Of a DNA stretch of 43,754 nucleotides, positions 8,349-15,763 are shown in pieces (position 1 is the first letter of the stretch; each line of letters begins with the position of its first letter). The stretch spans positions 1-43,754 of the forward strand of contig NZ_JACSRD010000166.1 in assembly GCF_014879935.1 (NCBI RefSeq), read 5' to 3'. Position numbers and translations under genes: made by a program. The stretch comes from Prosthecobacter sp. (GTDB lineage Bacteria; Verrucomicrobiota; Verrucomicrobiia; Verrucomicrobiales; Verrucomicrobiaceae). The notes under the pieces are model-generated. The model worked only from the letters and a program-made list of their open reading frames with translations. It made no database searches and was not told the origin of the DNA.

Positions 8349-9581
8349 TCAGTGCTGCTTGAGCAGGTGCGGGGCGATGACCTTTGTCCAGATCGCGTAG
8401 CCTTTCGCATTCATGTGAAGCTGGTCGGAGACGAAGATGTCCGGCAGCGGCTTGCCATCAGCGCCGAGCATGGCGTCGTGGGTGTTGATGTATTCGAGCC
8501 GTGGATCGGTCTTGCAGAAGTCCGCCACGAGGCGGTTTACCTCCCGCATGTGGTCCACGAGCTTCCAGCGGCTCGGGTTCGGTGCGTTCGAGATGTAGCT
8601 GATGCGGCAGTCCGGCAGCGCGGCATGCACCTTTGCCACGAAGGCCTGGATGTCGGCCAGCACGCGCTGTGGTGTCTTGCCTGCGGCAATGTCGTTGCTG
8701 CCGGCATACATCACGACCTGCCGCGGTTTGTAGCGGATCACCGTCAGATCGGCGTAGTTGAAGGAATCAAACGCCTCGGAGCCACCGAAACCGCGATTCA
8801 TGACCGGAAGGCCGGGAAAGTCGTCCGCCAGCGAGGACCAGCGCCGGATGCTGGAGCTGCCGGTGAAGATGATCGGGTTCGCAGGCGGTGCCTCCTCCGC
8901 ATCCTGCTCCGTGAAGGCGAAGATGTCCTTCTGCCAGCGGATCGCGGACGTGACGACGTCATAACCGGCCTCGCTGAAGTGCAGCTTGTCCTCGACATAG
9001 AGTTCCGGCCGCGGTTTGCCGTCGCTGCCGAGCAGAAGTGGGAAGATGTTGATGAATTCGACGCCGTTTTCAGCGCAGTAGGCCGAAATGAGGCTGTTGG
9101 TCTTTTTGACCTGCTCCACCTCCTCCCAACGCGAAGGCGCGGTGGGGATGGAGATGAAAGCGAGCTTCGTTCTCGGCAGTTCCTCGCGCACTTTGGTCGC
9201 GAAGGCCTCAAACGAGGCGAGAACCTCCTCCGGCGTGCGTCCGGAGTGCAGATCATTGCCACCCGCATTGAGGTAGATCTGCTTCGGCCGGTATTTGATG
9301 ACGATGCGGTCGGCGAAGTGGGCCACATCGCTGATGTGCGAGCCGCCGAAGCCGCGATTGAGGACCGGTGACTTCTTGAAACGCTGCGCCAGCGACTGCC
9401 AGCGACGAATGTTCGAGGCACCGACGAAGAGCGTGACATCCTTCGGTGGCGTGTTGGTGGCGTCCTCCGCCTCAAACGCGGCGATGGCTTTGTCAAAGCG
9501 TGCCGGATCGGCCGGAGCGAGCGCCAGCGCATGTGCGGTGACGATCAAAAACAGCAGGGCGAAAATGGGGCGATAAATCAT
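8349..9581 (-). CDS. Exported protein with two tandem SGNH/GDSL hydrolase domains
   Basis: A 410-residue protein. ATG 9581 starts directly at a signal peptide (MIYRPIFALLFLIVTAHALA). Domain 1 spans about residues 28-220 and domain 2 about 230-410, and they are clear duplicates. Block I is FVGASNIRRW (Ser56) and FTGSSSIRRW (Ser243); block II is NRGFGGS in both. Block III is GGND (107-110) and GSND (294-297). Block V is DKLHFSEAGY (D198/H201) and DQLHMNAKGY (D386/H389). Both catalytic sets look intact. The family deacetylates or de-esterifies glycans and lipids, so this is probably a periplasmic carbohydrate esterase with two sites. An upstream ATG at 9617 would nearly reach the divergent glgX start and would bury the signal peptide, so it was rejected. 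Confidence 0.9.
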   Translation of the reverse strand: MIYRPIFALLFLIVTAHALALAPADPARFDKAIAAFEAEDATNTPPKDVTLFVGASNIRRWQSLAQRFKKSPVLNRGFGGSHISDVAHFADRIVIKYRPKQIYLNAGGNDLHSGRTPEEVLASFEAFATKVREELPRTKLAFISIPTAPSRWEEVEQVKKTNSLISAYCAENGVEFINIFPLLLGSDGKPRPELYVEDKLHFSEAGYDVVTSAIRWQKDIFAFTEQDAEEAPPANPIIFTGSSSIRRWSSLADDFPGLPVMNRGFGGSEAFDSFNYADLTVIRYKPRQVVMYAGSNDIAAGKTPQRVLADIQAFVAKVHAALPDCRISYISNAPNPSRWKLVDHMREVNRLVADFCKTDPRLEYINTHDAMLGADGKPLPDIFVSDQLHMNAKGYAIWTKVIAPHLLKQH

Positions 9582-9619
9582 GGCGGCGTGGCAAACGTCC
9601 TGCGATATAGAACTCATTC
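9582..9619. promoter_or_regulatory. 38-bp divergent gap between the SGNH gene and glgX
   Basis: The two starts point away from each other across only 38 bp, so their promoters must overlap each other or lie within the opposite gene's 5' end. No convincing -10/-35 pair is visible. The tight spacing allows mutual interference. Confidence 0.4.
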
Positions 9620-11839
9620 ATGCAACCACTGCTCCGAAGCTGGAAACGTCGATTCGCCCCTGATCCCACGCCTCCCACGAAGCCGCGTGTGATTCCGGAC
9701 GGCATCGCTCCGGTTTCCTTCGACACCGGCGGGCAGCCGTTGGTTCCTGGCGTCACGTTGCTCAATGACGGCACGCGCTTTGTCGTGCACTCGCGACATG
9801 CCGTGGCCATGGATCTGTGCCTCTACGATGCCGCTGATGCCTCCCGCGAGACGGCCCGCGTGCGGATGAGACGGGGCGAGCGCGATTTGTGGCACGTCAC
9901 CGTGCGCACGGCGGGCCCCGGCACGCTTTATGGCTACCGGGCCCACGGCCCGTGGCTGCCGCCCAATGCGATGCGCTTCAACGCGAAAAAACTCCTGCTC
10001 GATCCTTACGCGCGTGCCATCCACGGCCTGCCGGACGCCGCGGAATCGATGCGCACGGTGCCGGACCCGATGCATGCCCCCGGATGCATCGACAACGGCA
10101 CCGCCATGCTCAAAAGCGTGGTGGTGGACGAACCCTTCGACTGGACGGGCGACACACCGCCGCGCATCCCGTGGCGGGACACGGTGATCTGCGAGATGCA
10201 CGTCAAAGGCTTCACGCAGACGCATCCGGACGTGCCTGCGGAGAAGCGCGGCACCTACGCCGGCCTCGCCCATCCATCGGTCACGGGTTACCTGCGCCAA
10301 CTTGGGGTCACCAGCGTGCAGCTTCTGCCGGTGCACCAGCATCTGGACGACGGCTTTTTGCTCGGGCGCGGCCTGACCAATTACTGGGGCTACAACACGA
10401 TCGGCTTTTTCGCGCCGCACAACACCTACGCCGCCGCACGCGATCCGCAGGAGCAGGTGCGCGAGTTCAAGGCCATGGTGAAGGCGCTGCATGCCGCCGG
10501 GATCGAGGTCATCCTGGATGTCGTTTACAATCACACCGCTGAAGGCAACGAACAGGGCCCGACGCTGATGTTTCGTGGCCTCGATGACCACAGCTATTAC
10601 CGCCACCACTATGGCGAGCACGGCGCCAGCTACGTCAACGTGACCGGCTGCGGCAATTCGGTCGATTCCGCCGCCACACCAGCGCTGCGTCTCGTCCTCG
10701 ACAGCCTGCGCTACTGGGTGACGGAGATGCACGTGGACGGCTTCCGTTTTGACCTCGCGGTGACGGTGGCACGTGATCAAACCGACGGCTTTCACGCCGG
10801 CTCGCAGTTCCTCAGCGCCGTGGCGCAGGACCCGGTGCTGTCGCGGGTGAAACTCATCGCCGAGGCCTGGGACATCTCGCGTGAGGACAGCTATCAGGTG
10901 GGCCAGTTTCCAGAGCCGTGGCGTGAGCTGAACGGCAAGTATCGCGATACGGTTCGCGCCTGGTGGCGTGGTGCCAGCGGTGTCACGGCCGAGTTCGCGA
11001 AACGTTTCTGCGGCAGCCAGGACATCTACGGCTGGAACCTGCGTCCGCCGCTGGCCAGCATCAATTTCATCACCTCGCATGACGGATTCACGCTGCTGGA
11101 CCTGGTGAGCCATGAAAGGAAGCACAACGAGGCCAATCGCGAGGACAACCGCGATGGCGACGACCACAACCACAGCACCAACTGCGGTGTCGAAGGGCCG
11201 ACGCATGACGCGAAGGTGCTCCAATTGCGCGGCAAGTTGCGTCGCGGCATGATCGGCACGATGATGTGCTCGCAGGGTGTGCCGTTTCTCACCGCCGGTG
11301 ATGAACGTGGCCGCACGCAGCGCGGCAACAACAACGCCTACTGCCACGACAACGCCCTGACGTGGCTCGACTGGGCCGCGTGTGACGAGGAGATGCTCGA
11401 ATTCACCCGGCAGATGGCCGCGTTCCGCCGCAGTCATCCTGCCGTGCGTCGCGAGAGCTACTTTGACGGCAAACGGAATCCCGTCACAGGCATGCGGGAC
11501 GTCGTCTGGCTGGAAGGTGATGGCAGCCTGCTCTGCCATGAGGAATGGCACAACGACCAGCGCCGCCACTTTGGCGCCCTGCTGGATGCGCCGGATCGTT
11601 CATCGAAGCCCCTGCTCCTGCTTTTCAACAACGGCCCCGCCCCGCATCCGTTCCTGCTTCCAGGCCCACGGGAGGCGCAGTGGTCGCTGGCCTTCGACAC
11701 GGCGCTCAGTCCTTCGTTTCCGCGAGGAAAAGCACCGGTGCACACCGGCACCAGCGCGTATGTGCTGCAGGATCACAGCCTCGTCTGTCTCAGTCTGACG
11801 GCCGGTTCTTTGCAGGACCTGGAGCCGAAAAGCTGCTGA
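9620..11839 (+). CDS. glgX: Glycogen debranching enzyme GlgX (GH13 isoamylase type)
   Basis: A 739-residue cytoplasmic enzyme that hydrolyses alpha-1,6 branches of phosphorylase-trimmed glycogen. An N-terminal CBM48-like domain covers about residues 40-180 (TRFVVHSRHAVAMDLCLYD, GTLYGYRAHGPW, KLLLDPYARAIHG). The GH13 barrel follows, with VTSVQLLPVHQ, NYWGYNTIGFFAPH and VILDVVYNHTAEG. The catalytic triad is visible: nucleophile Asp378 in DGFRFDLAV, acid/base Glu415 in LIAEAWD, and Asp488 in TSHDGFTLLDLVS. GTMMCSQGVPFLTAGDE is the conserved late barrel motif. Length fits GlgX/TreX. Other glycogen genes are not adjacent, so it is a stand-alone locus here. Confidence 0.96.
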   Translation: MQPLLRSWKRRFAPDPTPPTKPRVIPDGIAPVSFDTGGQPLVPGVTLLNDGTRFVVHSRHAVAMDLCLYDAADASRETARVRMRRGERDLWHVTVRTAGPGTLYGYRAHGPWLPPNAMRFNAKKLLLDPYARAIHGLPDAAESMRTVPDPMHAPGCIDNGTAMLKSVVVDEPFDWTGDTPPRIPWRDTVICEMHVKGFTQTHPDVPAEKRGTYAGLAHPSVTGYLRQLGVTSVQLLPVHQHLDDGFLLGRGLTNYWGYNTIGFFAPHNTYAAARDPQEQVREFKAMVKALHAAGIEVILDVVYNHTAEGNEQGPTLMFRGLDDHSYYRHHYGEHGASYVNVTGCGNSVDSAATPALRLVLDSLRYWVTEMHVDGFRFDLAVTVARDQTDGFHAGSQFLSAVAQDPVLSRVKLIAEAWDISREDSYQVGQFPEPWRELNGKYRDTVRAWWRGASGVTAEFAKRFCGSQDIYGWNLRPPLASINFITSHDGFTLLDLVSHERKHNEANREDNRDGDDHNHSTNCGVEGPTHDAKVLQLRGKLRRGMIGTMMCSQGVPFLTAGDERGRTQRGNNNAYCHDNALTWLDWAACDEEMLEFTRQMAAFRRSHPAVRRESYFDGKRNPVTGMRDVVWLEGDGSLLCHEEWHNDQRRHFGALLDAPDRSSKPLLLLFNNGPAPHPFLLPGPREAQWSLAFDTALSPSFPRGKAPVHTGTSAYVLQDHSLVCLSLTAGSLQDLEPKSC

Positions 11840-11849
11840 CCAAGCGCTG

Positions 11850-14159
11850 CTAGAAACGCACGCGGATGCCCACGCCCCACCCATAGTCGGAGTGCCACTG
11901 GCCGATGACGGACGTGCTGCGGCTGAGCGTGTAGGCGAGGTTCACGCGGCCTTCCCAGCGGTCGTGCGTGTCGTATTCCACCTCACCTCCCAGCGCCAGC
12001 CGTGGCGTGAGCATCAGACTGCGGCCGATCTTGAAACGAGCGCCGCCATCGGTGTCCGCCCAGGCGGTGAGCCAGAGATTCAACGGCAGGCGATACATGA
12101 GGCCGAAAACACCACGGTTGGAGTGCACATCGACATCGAACGAGTCTCCCGTGATGTCTCCTTCGGTGTTGAGACCGGCGATGGCGCGGAAGAAGCGGTT
12201 GAAGTAGCGTTGATAGAGAGCCGTGGTCTCCCACTCGGTGCCGGGCACCTGCGCCCAGCCGGCTTCCCACTCGAAATTGAAGATGTTCCGCGTGTTCGAG
12301 AGTTGCAGGTAGCCCTGCGTCATGTTGCTGAGACCGTCGGCGGTGCCCCAGAAGAAGAACGGATCATCGTAAAGTTGGTGCCGCAGCGGAGCGGTGTCCG
12401 GGGCTGGATAAAAGCCCTGGTAGTGCACCACGCGGGCCATGCCGCCCTCCAGGTGATAAAGGAGGTGGCAGTGGAAGAACCAGTCCCCGAATTCCTCGGC
12501 GGCGAACTCGATGACCGTGGTCTGCATGGGCGGGACGTCCACGGTGTGTTTGAGCGGCGAGAAATCACCCTGGCCGTTGATCACGCGGAAGAAGTGGCCG
12601 TGCAGATGCATCGGGTGGTGCATCATCGTGCGGTTGATCATGATGAAGCGCACCGTTTCGCCGCGATGGATCTTGATCGAGTCGCTGGAGAAGAGCGGCT
12701 TGTTGTTCAAGGCCCACACATAGCGCTCCATGTCGCCATCCAGCGTCAGCCGCACCTCCCGCAACGGTCGCGAGGGCGGGAGCGCCGTTTTCGTGGTGGA
12801 GCGCAGCTTTTCATACGGCGGCCAGGGCCGCGGCCCCATGCCATCCATGGCCAGCGGCTGCCGGGAGGCCACATCCGGCCCCAGAGGGATGAAATTCCAC
12901 GTGTAACCCTTCCCCGAGTGAACGCTGCCATCTCGCTCGTCGGTCGCGGGCATGCCGCCCTGCCCGGACATGCCGTGATTCATCGGCATGTCGTGTTTCA
13001 TTTTGCCGCCACTGCCCCCCATCATCTCCGCCATGGTCATGGTGCCTCCCATCATGCCGGGATGATCCAGCTTCCCCGCGTTCACCTTCCGGTCCGACAT
13101 TCCCATGGTGCCGCCGGGCGTGAGGGCGAAGACGTTGCTCAGCTTGAGCTTGCCCATGGCGTTGTAAAGGTTCGAACGGGGCACCTTTGGCGCGTGATGA
13201 CGCTCTCCCTGGCCGATCCAGATGGAAGCCCACGCCGAGCCATCGTGGGCGGTGGCCCGCATTTCGTAGGCGCCTGGTCCGGGCGGCGTCACCCGCACGT
13301 CGTAGGTCTCCGCCACGGTGATGAGCAGGCGGTCTTGCTTCAACGGACGCACCTCCTTGCCATCCGCGGCGATGACCGTCATGGGACCGCCGGCGAACTG
13401 GAGGTGATAGAAGGTGGAAGCCGAACCATCGACGATGCGCAGCCGCAGCGTCTCGCCCGGCCGTGCGGAGATGTGATGCTCGGGTTCGCCATTGGCCAGA
13501 AACCGGTCGTAGGCCACATCGGCCAGATCCATCGGCGGCATGCGCAGTAGCTCCCGCTTCCAAAACGAACCCAGTTTCCCCGCTTTGAGAGCACCGAGCA
13601 CCGACTGCGCATTCCCGCGCTGGAGCGCCGGCCACTCGCTGCCGCGTTTCAACCAGCGCAGGACATCATGCGCACTCTGATCCGTCCAGTCTGACAGCAC
13701 CACCGTCCGCCCCCGTGTGCCGCCCTGACGCGGCAGGATGACCAGCGCGCCGTAAATGCCCTTCTGCAACTGCAGCGCCGTGTGGGAGTGATACCAGAAC
13801 GTGCCATGCTGCCGCAGCCGGAATTCGTAGTGAAACGTCTCCCCCGGCTTGATCGGCGGAAAGGTGATGAAAGGCACCCCGTCCATGCGATTCGGCAGCA
13901 GCATGCCATGCCAGTGGATGGAGGTGTCCGTCTTCAGTGTGTTGGTCACGTGGATGCGTGCCAGATCGCCTTCTCGGAACGTCAAAGTGGGGGCTGGAAT
14001 GCTGCCATTCACCGCCAAAGCGGTGCGCGGCCGGCCGGTGAAGTTCACCTGCTTTTCGCCAATCGAGAGATGGTAATCCACCACCTCGGCAGAGGCAGAC
14101 GTCCATGCGAGCGCGGCGAGAAAGCCCCAACGGACCAGCGGAATGCGATTGGAGAACAT
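11850..14159 (-). CDS. CopA-like multicopper oxidase fused to a CopB-like outer-membrane beta-barrel
   Basis: A 769-residue protein. ATG 14159 gives a signal peptide (MFSNRIPLVRWGFLAALAWTSASAE). Three cupredoxin domains carry all copper ligand motifs: HWHG (82-85), HSH (124-126), HPMHLH (515-520) and HCHLLYHLEGGM (563-574). A Met/His-rich insert at about 349-403 (TMGMSDRKV, HPGMMGGTMTMAEMMGG, KHDMPMNHGMSGQGGM) is typical of CopA/PcoA copper-resistance oxidases. From about residue 600 the sequence changes to CopB/PcoB-like barrel strands (GYLQLSNTRNIFNFEWEAG, GVFGLMYRLPLNLWLTAW, RLALGGEVEYDTHDRWEG) and ends in ...IRVRF, the C-terminal Phe expected for an outer-membrane protein. CopA and CopB are normally separate genes. 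The fusion would tether periplasmic Cu(I) oxidation to the outer membrane. It ends 10 bp from the convergent glgX. Confidence 0.9.
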   Translation of the reverse strand: MFSNRIPLVRWGFLAALAWTSASAEVVDYHLSIGEKQVNFTGRPRTALAVNGSIPAPTLTFREGDLARIHVTNTLKTDTSIHWHGMLLPNRMDGVPFITFPPIKPGETFHYEFRLRQHGTFWYHSHTALQLQKGIYGALVILPRQGGTRGRTVVLSDWTDQSAHDVLRWLKRGSEWPALQRGNAQSVLGALKAGKLGSFWKRELLRMPPMDLADVAYDRFLANGEPEHHISARPGETLRLRIVDGSASTFYHLQFAGGPMTVIAADGKEVRPLKQDRLLITVAETYDVRVTPPGPGAYEMRATAHDGSAWASIWIGQGERHHAPKVPRSNLYNAMGKLKLSNVFALTPGGTMGMSDRKVNAGKLDHPGMMGGTMTMAEMMGGSGGKMKHDMPMNHGMSGQGGMPATDERDGSVHSGKGYTWNFIPLGPDVASRQPLAMDGMGPRPWPPYEKLRSTTKTALPPSRPLREVRLTLDGDMERYVWALNNKPLFSSDSIKIHRGETVRFIMINRTMMHHPMHLHGHFFRVINGQGDFSPLKHTVDVPPMQTTVIEFAAEEFGDWFFHCHLLYHLEGGMARVVHYQGFYPAPDTAPLRHQLYDDPFFFWGTADGLSNMTQGYLQLSNTRNIFNFEWEAGWAQVPGTEWETTALYQRYFNRFFRAIAGLNTEGDITGDSFDVDVHSNRGVFGLMYRLPLNLWLTAWADTDGGARFKIGRSLMLTPRLALGGEVEYDTHDRWEGRVNLAYTLSRSTSVIGQWHSDYGWGVGIRVRF

Positions 14160-14377
14160 GGAGGATTTCGGGGACGGCAGATGATTTCCCGGTTCGGAAA
14201 GAGCGAGCGCCCCTGGCTCCCGCCGCTTCCCACGTCGGAACCGGCTCAAGAAGGGACAACATCTGGTCCGTTCGCGCTTCCCTGGTGTCCTGGCCGTGTC
14301 TGCGACGGCCGGCTGCGGTGCCATCCCAAAACCACCACAACAGGGTTTGCTGAACTATATTATGGTGTTTATAGTTT
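14160..14377. promoter_or_regulatory. Divergent intergenic region, AT-rich next to the flippase gene
   Basis: This 218-bp region separates the divergent multicopper oxidase and MurJ-like starts. Its right edge (14349-14379) is unusually AT-rich: CTGAACTATATTATGGTG, then TTTATAGTTTATG. Possible -10 boxes are TATATT at 14356 and TATAGT at 14370; TTGCTG at 14347 is 17 bp ahead of the latter. If TATAGT is used, the transcript would begin at or just inside the flippase ORF, which has no Shine-Dalgarno sequence. The assignment is weak. Confidence 0.35.
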
Positions 14378-15763
14378 ATGGAAATGCCTGCAATCCTTGC
14401 CGCCTTGCCAGCCCCGCTGCGCTCCCTGCTCTCTCGTGGGGCGGGCTCGGCCATGGTCTCGGGCTTCCTCATGGTGGCTTTGCTGACCATGGTGGGAAAA
14501 ATCGTCGCCTTCGCCAAGGACGCGGTCGTGGCGGCCCGGCTCGGCACTTCCGATGACCTCGATGCCTTCATGCTGGTGTTCGGATTCTTTGCCTTCATCG
14601 CCACGGTGCTGGCAGGCGGCCTGCCGGAGTCCTTTGTGCCCGCCTACGCCGAGCTGCGGGAGCGCCGTGGCCGCGCCCGGGCGGACCGCCTGGGCCTGCA
14701 ATGCGCTGTCTGGCACTTCAGCGCCCTGCTGCTCTGCGGCATTCTCCTTGCCCTCGCCGCACCCAGCCTCGTCGCCATCGCGTCCCAAGGTTTCGCGCCG
14801 CAGAAGCAGGCGCTGGCGGTCCAGTTGATGCGCGGTCTGCTGCCCTTCCTGCTGTGTTTTGGCCTGGCGCAGCATCTCGGGGCCTGGTTGCGAGCGGGAA
14901 AGCAGTTCGTGCTCGCCGCATCGACGCCGATGCTCATCCCGGCCGGCATTGTGATCGCCCTGCTGCTGGCGGGCGATCAGGTGAGCGGCTGGACGCTCGT
15001 CCACGGCACGATCTGGGGCGCTGTGGCCCATGTCGGCGTCCTGGCAGCCGCCCTGGCCCATCGTCTTCCGCGTTCCCGCCGCTGGTGGCGCTGCGCTCTG
15101 GGTCACTGGGAGCCGGGATTGCGCGTGGTGCTGCGAAACGCAGTCCCATTCCTCGTCGGCGGCGTCGCCTTCGGCAGCGCGGCCGTTGTCGATCAAACCA
15201 TGGCCGCATGGCTCACCGCTGGCTCCGTCGCCGTGCTGAGCTACTCCGACAAAGTGTGCACCATCGTGCTGGCGGTCACTGCGGGGCCTGCATCCGACGT
15301 GCTGTTTCCCCATTTTGCCGAACTCGTCGCGCGTCGTGACTGGAATGGCCTGCGCAAACGCCTCTTCGCCAGCGCTGGCATCATCATCAGTGCCGCCCTG
15401 CCGATGACGCTGTTCCTGTACCTGTGCGCCTCGTGGGTGATCAGCACGCTGTTCGAACGCGGTGCCTTCGGCCCGCAGGACACACAGCGTGTGTCCGAGG
15501 TGCTGCGCTTTGCCGCCTTCCAGATCCCTTTCTACATCCTCGGCACCGTGGCGGCCCGCGTCGCCGTGGCATTGCAGGCCTCGCGTTTCATGCTGTGCAT
15601 CGCGTTCAGCGCCCTGGTGCTGAATGCCGCCTTCAACTGGCTGCTCATGCGTCATCTCGGCGCGGCCGGGATCGCCCTTTCGACCGTGCTGGTGCATTTC
15701 ATCTGCTCCATCGCCACCTGTGGTGCCTGTTTGCTGCTGATCCGCCGGAGGGAGGCCGCATGA
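14378..15763 (+). CDS. MurJ/MviN-type lipid-linked glycan flippase
   Basis: A 461-residue polytopic membrane protein with about 12-14 hydrophobic segments. The N-terminal hallmark VGKIVAFAKDAVVAARLGTSDDLDAFMLVF, followed by GGLPESFVPAYAE, matches the MurJ/MviN (MOP superfamily) signature. It moves polyprenyl-linked sugars across the inner membrane. Because its stop overlaps a glycosyltransferase start, with asnB and an O-antigen ligase-like gene following, it more likely exports a lipid-linked surface glycan unit than lipid II. A housekeeping murJ role cannot be excluded. The start could be ATG 14378 or ATG 14384; neither has a clear ribosome-binding site. A later ATG at 14453 would remove the amphipathic N-terminus. 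Confidence 0.88.
   Translation: MEMPAILAALPAPLRSLLSRGAGSAMVSGFLMVALLTMVGKIVAFAKDAVVAARLGTSDDLDAFMLVFGFFAFIATVLAGGLPESFVPAYAELRERRGRARADRLGLQCAVWHFSALLLCGILLALAAPSLVAIASQGFAPQKQALAVQLMRGLLPFLLCFGLAQHLGAWLRAGKQFVLAASTPMLIPAGIVIALLLAGDQVSGWTLVHGTIWGAVAHVGVLAAALAHRLPRSRRWWRCALGHWEPGLRVVLRNAVPFLVGGVAFGSAAVVDQTMAAWLTAGSVAVLSYSDKVCTIVLAVTAGPASDVLFPHFAELVARRDWNGLRKRLFASAGIIISAALPMTLFLYLCASWVISTLFERGAFGPQDTQRVSEVLRFAAFQIPFYILGTVAARVAVALQASRFMLCIAFSALVLNAAFNWLLMRHLGAAGIALSTVLVHFICSIATCGACLLLIRRREAA

Noticed and set aside
8268..9371. Long + strand reading frame opposite the tandem SGNH gene.
   Set aside because: It is aligned codon-for-codon opposite a gene with complete catalytic motifs; this is a shadow of high-GC codon use.
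9582..9617. Extended start (ATG 9617) for the tandem SGNH protein.
   Set aside because: It would place 12 residues ahead of a clean signal peptide and reach the glgX start; ATG 9581 is preferred.
14162..14324. Extended N-terminus for the multicopper oxidase.
   Set aside because: It would bury the signal peptide under an Arg/Pro-rich segment and lies in the divergent intergenic region.
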